A stretch of 32,159 bases of DNA from Flavobacterium sp. Lineage in GTDB: Bacteria > Bacteroidota > Bacteroidia > Flavobacteriales > Flavobacteriaceae. The stretch covers positions 1-32,159 of the forward strand of contig JAEUTY010000002.1 in assembly GCA_016787805.1 (NCBI GenBank), given 5' to 3'. Both the position numbers and the translations under genes were made by a program. Below, in pieces: positions 22,694 to 31,931 of the stretch. How positions within the stretch are numbered: position 1 is the stretch's first letter; each line of letters starts with the position of its first letter. The notes under the pieces were generated by a model. That model was not told the DNA's origin. It ran no database searches and saw only the letters and a list, made by a program, of their open reading frames with translations.

Positions 22694-25618
22694 ATGAAAA
22701 CAATTTATAAAAAGTTGTTATTTTTACTACTCTTACTTCCCTTTAGCGTACTAGCTCAAAACGTTGAAGGTGTGGTTGTAGACTCGAAATCAAATCAGCC
22801 TCTACCAGGAGTAAATGTAGTTGTTAAAGGCACTTCTAATGGAGTGTCGACCGATTTGGACGGTAAATTCAAAATTGCTAAAATCAAAAATGGAGATGTG
22901 CTAGAGTTTTCATTTATTGGTTACAAAAGCGAAACAGTTCAGTATTCTGGACAAAAAACTCTAACAGTGTCTATGGAAGAATCTGTAAATCAACTTCAAG
23001 AAGTTGTGGTTCAGATCGGATATGGAAATGTTAAGAAAAAAGACGCTACGGGTTCAACAACCGTAATTTCTACCAAAGATTTTAATAGAGGATCCAATGT
23101 AACAACAGAGAATTTGTTGCAAGGTAGAGTGGCTGGGGTTACTATCAATTCTAATGGAGGTGCACCAGGAACGGGTTCAACAATTAGAATTAGAGGAGGT
23201 TCGTCGTTGTTTGCAAAAAACGATCCATTGATTGTATTGGACGGATTGCCAATTGAAAATGAAACTATTAAAGGTTCAACTTCCTTTTTGGCGTCTTTAA
23301 ATCCAAATTCAATTGAATCTATAACGGTTTTAAAAGATGCTTCTGCTACAGCAATTTATGGTTCAAGAGCATCGAATGGTGTAATCATAATCACAACCAA
23401 AAAAGGGTCAAAAAAATTAGCTGTTGATTACAATTTCCAATACGGTTCTGGAAATTTGTTTAATAAAGTAGATGTATTTAGTGCTGAAGAATTTAGAACT
23501 TTAGTTGAGGAGAAAAAACCTGCTGAGGTTGGCTCTTTAGGGAATGCGAATACAGATTGGCAAGATGAAATATACAGAAGAACTGATTTTGTAGATAATA
23601 GTTTGAGTCTTAGAGGCAACTTATTTAAAGTATTGCCTTCACGATTAACAATTGGTAATACTTATCAAGAAGGTTTGCGCTTGACCAATAAATTCAATCG
23701 TACTACAGTAGGATTTGCTATGAATCCTAGTTTTTTCAATGATCATTTGAGAATGAAATTGAACGCAAATTATGCGAACGAAAAAAATAGATTTGCTGAT
23801 GGTGTAGAAGGTTCTGCTTTGAGATTTGACCCTACTCAACCTGTTTATGATGCTGCTTCAATTTATGGTGGTTTCTTTGAGTATTACAATACTTCAAATG
23901 GTCAATTGGCTACTCAAACTCCTAGAAACCCTGTGGCTCAGTTATTACAAACATATGACACAGGTAAAGCTAATCGCTTCTTTGGAAACTTTGAATTGGA
24001 TTATAAACTCCATTTCTTTCCAAAATTGAGAGCAGTTGTAAATGTTGGTTTTGATCAGGCAAAAGGAGAAAGAACAAGATTGGTTGGATCTAATGCTGCA
24101 TCGGCACCTGAAAATGGTGGATTCCCTTACGGGACAGATGAATTTAGTGATGAAATGCGTAAAAACAAATTGCTTGATACGTATTTTGTTTACAATAACA
24201 CATTTGGTAATGTAAAATTTGACTTAACTGCAGGTTATTCATATCAAAAATGGGATTCTGAACGCTATGAAACCCGTAATATTTTAAATCCTGTTCCACA
24301 GGGTGAGCTTTACGATGTTGATTTCGATAGAGTGTTGATTAGTTATTTCGGAAGAAGTAATATCTCGTTCGCTGATAAATACCTTTTAACACTTACTTTA
24401 AGAAGAGACTCATCGTCTAAATTTGAAAAAGAAAATAGAGATGCTTATTTTCCAGGCGTAGCTTTTGCGTGGAAAATTAAAGAAGACTTCTTCAAAGATA
24501 GCAAAACCATATCTGACTTGAAATTGCGTTTGGGTTGGGGAGCAAGTGGACAACAAGATGTTCCTAATAATAACGATTATATACAATTCTACAGTCTTGG
24601 ACAACAAAACTCTCAATATACTTTTGGTACAGTAGTAACTCCTATTGCAGTTTCTTCACCTTTAAGTAATGGTTTAAAATGGGAGACAACATACACTTAT
24701 AATGCAGGCTTTGATTTTGGTTTGTTCAGTAACAGAATTAATGGTAGCATAGATGCTTTTTACAAACAATCAAAAGATTTGTTAGCTAAAGTAGCTACTT
24801 CAGATGGAGGTAACTTTTCAAACAGATCATACCAAAACATTGGAACATTTGAAACCAAAGGTATTGAGCTGTCTATTTCATCAGACATAGTTAAAAATGA
24901 CAATGCTACATGGAATGTGTCATTTAATGCTACAACTTTTCAAAGAAAAATCACTGAGTTGAAAAAAACAAGCTTTATAAGAATCGGTGAAAATGTGGCA
25001 GGTACAGGAACGCAAGCGCAAGTTTATATTGAGGGATTTGCTCCATATTCTTTTTATTTGTACAAACAATTATATGATAGTGCAGGTAATCCAATTGAGG
25101 GTGCGTATGTTGACTTAAATGGTGACGGAATAGTTAATGATAAAGATAAGTATATTTATAAAAACCCTGATCCAAAACTAACGCTAGGATTTGCTTCTAA
25201 TTTTAACTATAAAAATTTAGATTTATATTTTAACTTAAGAGCGAGTTTAGGTAATAGAGTATTTAATCAAGTAGCAGCTAGTAGAGCTCAGTTAAATAAT
25301 GTTGATGAAGGAAATTCTCTTAATAATGTGCCTACTTCTGTTTTGGATACGAACTTCAATACTACTTCAAGTGTAGTTTTATCCGATTACTATGTTGAAA
25401 ATGGTTCATTTTTGAGAATGGACAACATTACATTGGGATACACTTTCCCAAAATGGTTGGAAGGAAAAGCAAGTGTAAGACTCTATACAGGATGTCAAAA
25501 CGCTTTCTTAATCACTAAATATTCTGGTTTAGATCCAGAAGTTGGCAATAACGGATTTGATAACACCATTTATCCAAGACAAAGACAATACTTGTTTGGA
25601 GCAAATATTAAATTTTAA
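22694..25618 (+). CDS. susC: SusC-family TonB-dependent outer-membrane transporter
   Basis: A 974-residue outer-membrane importer of malto-oligosaccharides, powered through TonB. The signal peptide ends FSVLAQ (residues 1-21). An N-terminal carboxypeptidase-regulatory-like domain (about 23-108, VEGVVVDSKSNQPLPGVNVVVKGT) precedes the plug (about 115-235), which includes RVAGVTINSNGGAPGTGSTIRIRGGSS and the SusC signature KDASATAIYGSRASNGVIIITT. A large beta-barrel fills the rest and ends in LFGANIKF with a terminal Phe. The ATG at 22694 gives the signal peptide; the ATG four bases earlier is out of frame. The susD gene begins 3 nt after its stop. SusC/D pairs act together, with SusD as a lid on the barrel. 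Confidence 0.96.
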   Translation: MKTIYKKLLFLLLLLPFSVLAQNVEGVVVDSKSNQPLPGVNVVVKGTSNGVSTDLDGKFKIAKIKNGDVLEFSFIGYKSETVQYSGQKTLTVSMEESVNQLQEVVVQIGYGNVKKKDATGSTTVISTKDFNRGSNVTTENLLQGRVAGVTINSNGGAPGTGSTIRIRGGSSLFAKNDPLIVLDGLPIENETIKGSTSFLASLNPNSIESITVLKDASATAIYGSRASNGVIIITTKKGSKKLAVDYNFQYGSGNLFNKVDVFSAEEFRTLVEEKKPAEVGSLGNANTDWQDEIYRRTDFVDNSLSLRGNLFKVLPSRLTIGNTYQEGLRLTNKFNRTTVGFAMNPSFFNDHLRMKLNANYANEKNRFADGVEGSALRFDPTQPVYDAASIYGGFFEYYNTSNGQLATQTPRNPVAQLLQTYDTGKANRFFGNFELDYKLHFFPKLRAVVNVGFDQAKGERTRLVGSNAASAPENGGFPYGTDEFSDEMRKNKLLDTYFVYNNTFGNVKFDLTAGYSYQKWDSERYETRNILNPVPQGELYDVDFDRVLISYFGRSNISFADKYLLTLTLRRDSSSKFEKENRDAYFPGVAFAWKIKEDFFKDSKTISDLKLRLGWGASGQQDVPNNNDYIQFYSLGQQNSQYTFGTVVTPIAVSSPLSNGLKWETTYTYNAGFDFGLFSNRINGSIDAFYKQSKDLLAKVATSDGGNFSNRSYQNIGTFETKGIELSISSDIVKNDNATWNVSFNATTFQRKITELKKTSFIRIGENVAGTGTQAQVYIEGFAPYSFYLYKQLYDSAGNPIEGAYVDLNGDGIVNDKDKYIYKNPDPKLTLGFASNFNYKNLDLYFNLRASLGNRVFNQVAASRAQLNNVDEGNSLNNVPTSVLDTNFNTTSSVVLSDYYVENGSFLRMDNITLGYTFPKWLEGKASVRLYTGCQNAFLITKYSGLDPEVGNNGFDNTIYPRQRQYLFGANIKF

Positions 25619-25621
25619 GAT

Positions 25622-27235
25622 ATGAAAAAATTAAGTTTAATCACATTATTAGGTTTGTCTTTATCGGTTTTCATGTCATGTGAAAAAGATTTAGATATAG
25701 AGTCTGAAAATGCTTATGACATTTCTGCAGACCAACAATACGCTACTCCTCAAGGTTATAAACAAGCTTTAGCTGGAGTTTATGGAAATTTAAGTTTAAC
25801 AGGAACATCAGGTCCGGGTAGCTCTTTTTTAGAAGGGATTGACGCAGGAACAAGTCAATTTGCTCGTTGCTTGTGGTATTTACAAGACTTGACCACTGAT
25901 GAGGCTGTTTGGAGTTATGAAAATGATGAAGGAGTTCGTGAGTTGCAACGTAATATATGGACATCTAACAACCCTATTCTTTTAGGAATGTATAGTAGAA
26001 CCATGGCAGAAGTTGCTTTTGCGAATGACTTTTTAAGACAATCAACACCAGATAAATTGTCTTCAAGAGGAATTACGAACGCTACAGATGTGGCTAATAT
26101 TAATGATTACAGAAATGAAGTAAAAGTTCTTAGAGCCTATTCTTATTATGTAATGATGGATTTGTTTGGTAAAGCTCCAATGCTTACTGAAAGTGATCCT
26201 TTAGACTTTTCTGGTCCAGAATTTAACAGACAACAACTTTTCAATTTTGTTGAAAGCGAATTGAATGCTGTAATGGCAAGTTTAAAACCAGCTAGAACTA
26301 ATGAGTACGGTAGATTAGATCGTGCAATGGCTCAAATGATTTTGGCTAAGATGTATTTAAATGCAGAGGCCTATGGATTGGCTCCTAAATACAACGAATG
26401 TATGAATATGTGTTCTGCAATTATTGGTGGAGGTTACACATTAAACCTAAACTATCTAGATAATTTTAAAGCTGACAATCATTTGTCAAGTGAAATGATT
26501 TTCACGCTTCAAGCAGATGGTGTTTCTACTCAAAACTATGGGGCAACTACTGTAATTATCAATGGTCAAGTGGGTTCATTAGAAAATAATGGATCTGAAT
26601 TTGGTGTTGGTGGTTGGGGAGGCGCTCTTCGCTTAAGAAAACAATTTGTTCAAAAATTTGATGGTTCAGATTTTGATTTTGATGCCAGAAAAACTCTTTT
26701 CGGTGGAGGAGACAGAACGTTAGAAATTTCGAACATTGCTCTTCAAAAAGAAGGTTATATTTTGAAAAAATATTCAAACAAAACTTCTGCAGGAATCCCT
26801 GGCCCAAGTTCTACTTTTGTTGATACTGATTTCCCTTTGTTCCGTTTGGCCGACGTATACTTAATGTACGCTGAAGCGCAAATGAGAAAAGATGGCGCTA
26901 CTAATGGTGGTTCAACTACAAATGCTTCTGCAGAGTCTTTAGGTTACTTGAACGCATTAAGAGATAGAGCCAATGGATATGATTTCCCTGACTTTACACA
27001 ATCTCAAGTTACTTTAGATTTTATTTTAGACGAAAGAGCTAGAGAATTGCATTGGGAAGCACACCGTCGTCAAGACTTAATCAGATTTGGCAAATATACA
27101 GGTGGAACTTACAATTGGGCTTGGAAAGGAAATGGAGCGAATGGTGTATCTATACCAGCTCACATGAAATTATTCCCAATCCCAGCAGATAATTTGTTAG
27201 CAAATCCAAATTTAACCCAAAACCAAGGATATTAA
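25622..27235 (+). CDS. susD: SusD/RagB-family starch-binding lipoprotein
   Basis: A 537-residue lipoprotein of the SusD family. The lipobox is in SVFMSC, and Cys20 is followed by EKDLDIE, an acidic stretch of the kind that directs lipoproteins to the outer surface in Bacteroidota. The N-terminal half is helical with TPR-like units (RAYSYYVMMDLFGKAP, DRAMAQMILAKMYLNAEAY). The family C-terminus carries LDERARELHWEAHRRQDLIRFGKY and the terminal PIPADNLLANPNLTQNQGY. It caps the SusC barrel and captures malto-oligosaccharides. It lies 3 nt after susC and 17 nt before the SusE-like gene, consistent with one transcript. Confidence 0.96.
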   Translation: MKKLSLITLLGLSLSVFMSCEKDLDIESENAYDISADQQYATPQGYKQALAGVYGNLSLTGTSGPGSSFLEGIDAGTSQFARCLWYLQDLTTDEAVWSYENDEGVRELQRNIWTSNNPILLGMYSRTMAEVAFANDFLRQSTPDKLSSRGITNATDVANINDYRNEVKVLRAYSYYVMMDLFGKAPMLTESDPLDFSGPEFNRQQLFNFVESELNAVMASLKPARTNEYGRLDRAMAQMILAKMYLNAEAYGLAPKYNECMNMCSAIIGGGYTLNLNYLDNFKADNHLSSEMIFTLQADGVSTQNYGATTVIINGQVGSLENNGSEFGVGGWGGALRLRKQFVQKFDGSDFDFDARKTLFGGGDRTLEISNIALQKEGYILKKYSNKTSAGIPGPSSTFVDTDFPLFRLADVYLMYAEAQMRKDGATNGGSTTNASAESLGYLNALRDRANGYDFPDFTQSQVTLDFILDERARELHWEAHRRQDLIRFGKYTGGTYNWAWKGNGANGVSIPAHMKLFPIPADNLLANPNLTQNQGY

Positions 27236-27252
27236 TTAATAAAAAGTATACC

Positions 27253-28398
27253 ATGAAAAAAATAGCATTAAAATTATTCATTCTTTCAGCAGTTGCATTA
27301 AACTTTGTATCGTGTGAGGATGACAGCAGTTTAGTAATAACAGAGGGAGAACCACAGTTTAGAATTGTTACTCCAGATGATGGTACCTCAATAACACTTA
27401 ATAAAGATACCCCTAATGATCCAGCATTGACGGTAAGTTGGGAGGATGCACAATATGATGGTGCGCCAACTCAAATTACTTATTCTGTAGAAATTGACAA
27501 AGATGGTGATGAATTTAATACACCAATTTCATTAGGATCTACCACAGGAAATAGTTTAACATTTAAGGTGTCAGAATTAAACGCAGCTGCTATTAACGCA
27601 GAATTGCCAGCAGGTGATTTAGGAACTTTAAACGTGAGAGTTAAGTCTACAATCGGTACTACTGGTGCTGAGCCAATGTACAGTAATGTAATTAATTATA
27701 CAGTAACTACATATTTTACTTATTTGTATAAAGACTATTACTTGGTTGGATCAGCAACTGCTCCAGGTTGGAATAACAACAATAACAACCCACCATTATG
27801 GAGAAATCCAAATCCAGGAAGTGAAAACTTATATGAGTTTACAGGTTATTTTAATGGCGGAGGCGGAGACCCAGCTAAATTTAAATTCTTAGAAACTCTA
27901 GGTTTATGGCAACCACAATGGGGAACAAATGCGGGTACTGCTCAAAGTGGTTCATTAGCTGGTAACCCAGGAACTCAATCTGGTGATCCAGGTGAATTCC
28001 AAATTACAGGTCCTTCAGGATATTATACTTTTGCTATTAATATGAATGAAGGCGTTAGAACATACTCAATTACACCTTATACAGGTAGTACAGCAACTAC
28101 TTATTCAGTTGTTGGTATGATTGGTGATGCTGTAGGCGGATGGGGTGATGGTAATCAAATTAATATGACTCAAGTTGCTTCAGATCCTCACCTTTGGTAT
28201 AAATCAAATGTTGTGATGTCAAATGGTCCGTTAAAATTTAGAGCAAATAATGCATGGACAGTAAATTGGGGAAGTGATACAGAGTACACAGGAACTGGTA
28301 CTCAGGATGGTCCAAACATTCCAGTAACTGGAACAACTTATAATGTTTGGTTCAATGATCTTACAGGAAAATACATTTTGATTCCTGTAATTGACTAA
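27253..28398 (+). CDS. susE: SusE/SusF-family outer-membrane starch-binding lipoprotein
   Basis: A 381-residue lipoprotein with a lipobox ending FVSC, then EDDSS, again an acidic surface-export-type signal. Residues about 30-150 form the SusE N-terminal FN3-like domain (TVSWEDAQYDGAPTQITYSVEID). Two tandem carbohydrate-binding modules follow: about 160-275 (YYLVGSATAPGW, KFKFLETLGLWQPQWG) and about 283-381 (SVVGMIGDAVGGWGD, PLKFRANNAWTVNWG). The aromatic residues are placed as in SusE/SusF starch-binding sites. It would hold starch at the surface without catalysis. Only one such protein is present, whereas the Bacteroides locus has both SusE and SusF. It ends 67 nt before the T9SS amylase, and a hairpin lies in that gap. 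Confidence 0.92.
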   Translation: MKKIALKLFILSAVALNFVSCEDDSSLVITEGEPQFRIVTPDDGTSITLNKDTPNDPALTVSWEDAQYDGAPTQITYSVEIDKDGDEFNTPISLGSTTGNSLTFKVSELNAAAINAELPAGDLGTLNVRVKSTIGTTGAEPMYSNVINYTVTTYFTYLYKDYYLVGSATAPGWNNNNNNPPLWRNPNPGSENLYEFTGYFNGGGGDPAKFKFLETLGLWQPQWGTNAGTAQSGSLAGNPGTQSGDPGEFQITGPSGYYTFAINMNEGVRTYSITPYTGSTATTYSVVGMIGDAVGGWGDGNQINMTQVASDPHLWYKSNVVMSNGPLKFRANNAWTVNWGSDTEYTGTGTQDGPNIPVTGTTYNVWFNDLTGKYILIPVID

Positions 28399-28417
28399 TT
28401 TTTATTAAAATAACTCT

Positions 28418-28450
28418 ATGCGGGATTGGCAAAATTGTTCAATCCCGTAT
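28418..28450 (+). promoter_or_regulatory. Intercistronic hairpin between susE and the amylase gene
   Basis: CGGGATTG pairs with CAATCCCG, extended by A-U, U-A and G-U pairs at the base, around an 11-nt loop. No T-tract follows, so it is not a standard terminator. It could protect the 3' end of the susCDE message or mark a processing point. An upstream in-frame ATG at 28418 falls on the stem and is not a credible start for the amylase. Confidence 0.65.
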
Positions 28451-28465
28451 ACTTATATAATCACT

Positions 28466-31366
28466 ATGAAAAAGATAATTTTCAGTTTAGGATTAACATT
28501 TTACACTTTGTTGAGTAGTGCTCAAGTGCAAACTATTACTCCAACAGTTACACCTAACCCTTTTGAAAGAAATCAATCTATTACTGTAACGGTACAAGGT
28601 TCGCAAATTAACGAATCATTATGGGGTGTTACTGATAATGCGCTCTATTATTGGGGTTGGATGCTAGATGCCAATAATAATCCAATTGGAGATTGTCCAA
28701 CAAATGGGACATGGACAGCATCAAGCGAGGTGAATCGTTTCACTTACAATTCAGGTACTGACACCTACACCATGACTTTTGTTCCAGAAACCTTTTATGC
28801 TAATTCAGTTTTTGGGAAAATGGGTTTTCTAGTGAAAGCCAAGGATGGTTCAGGAGATAAAAAAACAAATGACAATGTTTTTGGTGTAGGAGCTTTTCAA
28901 TATACTTTAAATACACCCTTACCTAACAGTACAACCTTATTAAATAGTGGTTCTAATTTTACAATTACAGCAATCAATACTAACGGAAATGCCTCTTACA
29001 ATTTGTATGTAAATGGAGGTGCAACACCCATAAACACTCAAAACGTAACTTCATATTCTTACACGGATACCAATATTACTTCCAATAAAAATTATGAGTT
29101 AAGAATTACACAAGGCACAACTACTTACATAGCAAAATTTACAGTGGTAATAGCATTAACACCTACATCACAGACTATTCCAACTGGTTTAGTAGATGGT
29201 GTCAACTATGATGGTGCTGATCCAACCAAAGTAACACTTGTTTTGAATGCTCCTTGGAAAAGTTTTATTTATGTTGCTGGAAATTTCAATAACTGGAATC
29301 CTAATGCTAGTTATGCAATGAAAAAAGATGCAACTAGCGGTTCTACAAAGTTTTGGCTTGAAATCACAGGATTAACACCAGGTCAACCTTATGCTTACCA
29401 ATACTGGGTTTGTGATAATGTGAATTTACCTGCTAATTCTCCAAATGTTGTAAAAACAGCCGATCCGTTTTCTACATTAGTGCTTTCGCCTTATGATGAT
29501 CCTGAAATAATTACAAAAGGGGTTTTCCCTAATTTGCCAGTTTACTCAACTATTGCCCCAAATCAGGAACGAGAAGTTTCATTGTTCCAAACCGGTTCGT
29601 CGACTTTCTTTTCTTACAATTGGAGTTCTGCATCTACCAATTTTGTTAAGCCAAATATTAAAGATTTAACTATTTATGAGGTTTTAATAAGAGATTTTGA
29701 TGCTGATAGATCCTACCAAAATTTAATCGATAAAATTGATTATTTTAAGAATTTAAAAGTAAACGCTATCCAGTTAATGCCAGTAATGGAATTTGAAGGA
29801 AATGAAAGTTGGGGATACAATACAGTTTATCATTTGGCTATTGACAAAAGATATGGCCCACCCGCTAAATTGAAACAATTTGTTGATTTATGTCACCAAA
29901 ATGGAATCGCAGTAATTTTAGATGTAGCCTTAAACCATGTGTTTGGTCGCTCTCCATTAGTTAGAATGTGGATGTTAGATGCAAATGGTGACGGTTGGGG
30001 AGATGCAACATCAACCACTACTGAAAATCCGTATATAAATCAATTTGCTAAACACGCATACGGCGTTGGAAGTGATCTTAATCATTTTAGAGAAAGTGGT
30101 CCTGGAGGAAATCTTACTAATACCTATGTTATTAGAACTATTCAACATTGGATAAATGAATATAAAATCGATGGCTTTAGATGGGATTTAACCAAAGGTT
30201 TTACTAATAGTTGTACTAGTGGAGATGAAACGTGTACTAATAGCTATTTGTCTGATCGTGTGACCAAATTGAAATGGTATGCTGATAAACAGTGGGAGGC
30301 CGATGCTAATTCGTATTGTATTTTTGAGCATTTAGGTGTCGGAGGTTCTTCAAATGAAGAAAATGAATGGTCTGGTTATAGATTAAATGAAGGAAAAGGG
30401 ATTATGCAGTGGAGAAAAATGACTGATCAATATGCCAATATGGTTAAAGGAAATTATGCTGATTTAAGCGCTGTTGTAGGCGCAAATAATAGATTTGTAG
30501 GTTATGCAGAAAGCCATGACGAAGAAAGAGTGGGTTACAAAGCTTTAAATGAAGCGGGTCAAACACAGGGAAATCTTTTTAAAGTACATCAACGATTACC
30601 TGCTATGGGAGCTTTACATATTTTGGTTCCTGGACCTAAAATGATATGGCACTTTGGTGAATTAGGATGGGAAAAATCACTTTGGACATGTAACAATGGT
30701 ACCGTTTCTTATACGGGACCAGATTGTAAATTGGACACAAAGCCTCAGCCGCAATGGGTTGAAAATTGGACCTCTGATACTAATAGAAGTAATATCTATA
30801 ATAATTGGTCAAAATTAATAGATCTTAAAAAAGTTGAACCAGTTTTTGAAAATGGAAATCATGCATGGAATTTTGCTCAAACTGGAAGCCCAAGACTTGA
30901 TGTTTGGACAAGTACTTCTCCAACCTCATCCCTCAGTTATGTTTTTGTGAGAACTAATTTTTCTGATAACACTTTGAATACACCAGCTGGGTTTCCTTAT
31001 ACAGGAACTTGGTACAATTTAATGGATAACTCTATAATTAATGTTACAGATACAAATATGAACATCTCTATTGAAACAGGTGGCTTTAGAGTATACGGGA
31101 ATATGCCGTCGACGTTAGGGGAAAATGAATTTTTGTCTAAAACGGATATTGTTCTTTACCCAAATCCTTCTTACAATAATTTTATGCTTAATGTTGATGC
31201 ATCAGAGATTAATTTGTATTCTGTAACTGGCCAACTGATTAAGACCTATCGAAATGTTCTTGCCAACAAGCAATGTGATATTTTAGATGTAAATCAAGGT
31301 GTATATATTGTAAGAATTATAGATGCTAATAACCTTGAAAAAACATTCAAATTAATTAAACAATAA
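28466..31366 (+). CDS. Secreted GH13 alpha-amylase with T9SS C-terminal sorting domain
   Basis: A 966-residue exported amylase. The signal peptide is MKKIIFSLGLTFYTLLSSAQ. Two or three N-terminal beta domains follow; the one at about 255-320 (WKSFIYVAGNFNNWNP) resembles CBM48/E-set modules. The GH13 barrel begins near residue 400 (IYEVLIRDFDADRSY) and has intact regions: DVALNHVFG, GFRWDLTKG with nucleophile Asp574, CIFEHLG with Glu621, and ESHDEERVGY with Asp685. The last 75 residues (VLYPNPSYNNFML...GVYIVRI...KTFKLIKQ) are a type A T9SS sorting domain, so it is exported across the outer membrane. It takes the place of the surface lipoprotein SusG. ATG 28466 was chosen because it starts the signal peptide. 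Confidence 0.94.
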   Translation: MKKIIFSLGLTFYTLLSSAQVQTITPTVTPNPFERNQSITVTVQGSQINESLWGVTDNALYYWGWMLDANNNPIGDCPTNGTWTASSEVNRFTYNSGTDTYTMTFVPETFYANSVFGKMGFLVKAKDGSGDKKTNDNVFGVGAFQYTLNTPLPNSTTLLNSGSNFTITAINTNGNASYNLYVNGGATPINTQNVTSYSYTDTNITSNKNYELRITQGTTTYIAKFTVVIALTPTSQTIPTGLVDGVNYDGADPTKVTLVLNAPWKSFIYVAGNFNNWNPNASYAMKKDATSGSTKFWLEITGLTPGQPYAYQYWVCDNVNLPANSPNVVKTADPFSTLVLSPYDDPEIITKGVFPNLPVYSTIAPNQEREVSLFQTGSSTFFSYNWSSASTNFVKPNIKDLTIYEVLIRDFDADRSYQNLIDKIDYFKNLKVNAIQLMPVMEFEGNESWGYNTVYHLAIDKRYGPPAKLKQFVDLCHQNGIAVILDVALNHVFGRSPLVRMWMLDANGDGWGDATSTTTENPYINQFAKHAYGVGSDLNHFRESGPGGNLTNTYVIRTIQHWINEYKIDGFRWDLTKGFTNSCTSGDETCTNSYLSDRVTKLKWYADKQWEADANSYCIFEHLGVGGSSNEENEWSGYRLNEGKGIMQWRKMTDQYANMVKGNYADLSAVVGANNRFVGYAESHDEERVGYKALNEAGQTQGNLFKVHQRLPAMGALHILVPGPKMIWHFGELGWEKSLWTCNNGTVSYTGPDCKLDTKPQPQWVENWTSDTNRSNIYNNWSKLIDLKKVEPVFENGNHAWNFAQTGSPRLDVWTSTSPTSSLSYVFVRTNFSDNTLNTPAGFPYTGTWYNLMDNSIINVTDTNMNISIETGGFRVYGNMPSTLGENEFLSKTDIVLYPNPSYNNFMLNVDASEINLYSVTGQLIKTYRNVLANKQCDILDVNQGVYIVRIIDANNLEKTFKLIKQ

Positions 31367-31401
31367 AGATTTTAAGTTTCATTATAATTTTTGTTTGAAT
31401 T

Positions 31402-31430
31402 AAAGCCTTTCTTATTGAAAGGCTTTTTTT
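31402..31430 (+). terminator. Terminator of the susCDE-amylase operon
   Basis: AAAGCCTTTC (31402-31411) pairs perfectly with GAAAGGCTTT (31417-31426) around a 5-nt loop, with a T-run to 31430. It begins 36 nt after the amylase stop. Confidence 0.93.
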
Positions 31431-31742
31431 ATAAAATTATCACTAATAGTTCACTAAAAAAATATGAATAATGTTTTTTGTTAAAAAAAGATAGTAAAAG
31501 TATTCTGTATTGTCAAAAGATAAAAAAATGAATTTGCTTAACGTGTAGTATAATTTTTACAAAAAATACTTGATTAATGATGAAGGTTGTCGATAAATAA
31601 AAAGTATGACTTTATAAATGAAATTTTGAAAGAATAGCTCGAAATTAGCAGTTTCAAATCCTGACGGTTGTTTAGTTTAATTGTAGTTTAGTGTCTAAAA
31701 TAATTATTTTACATAAAAATAATTAACATTTTACATTGTCAA
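31431..31742. other. Gene-free intergenic stretch
   Basis: These 312 very AT-rich bases lie between the operon terminator and the next promoter. I see no convincing coding frame, RNA gene or long repeat in either direction. Short TTG/TA-rich boxes occur but none has both elements at proper spacing. Confidence 0.6.
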
Positions 31743-31774
31743 TTTTTGAAGTTTCAGATATAATTGTAGATTTG
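31743..31774 (+). promoter_or_regulatory. Bacteroidota-type promoter of the last gene
   Basis: TTTTTG (31743-31748), an 18-nt spacer and TAGATTTG (31767-31774) match both consensus elements. The implied transcript would have a leader of about 150 nt before the ATG at 31932. Confidence 0.75.
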
Positions 31775-31871
31775 TAATGCTAAGTGTTTTATTTGAAACG
31801 AATTAATTCATTTAAAATGCCTTTGATTTATGGTGTTTCTGCATTAATGATTATTAATGTGATTAGCTGAT

Positions 31872-31883
31872 ATAGTCGACTAT
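31872..31883. promoter_or_regulatory. Perfect 12-bp palindrome in the leader of the last gene
   Basis: ATAGTCGACTAT is its own reverse complement, and the half-site GACTAT recurs five bases later (31888-31893). It lies about 100 bases after the predicted promoter and 48 bases before the start codon. It could be a regulator binding site or a leader hairpin; no function is assigned. Confidence 0.4.
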
Positions 31884-31931
31884 TTTTGACTATTGATTTT
31901 TGAACTTTTTAACCCAATTAATATTAACTTT

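Noticed and set aside
28418-28465. N-terminal extension of the T9SS amylase
   Set aside because: The ATG at 28418 is on the intercistronic hairpin, and the signal peptide begins at 28466.
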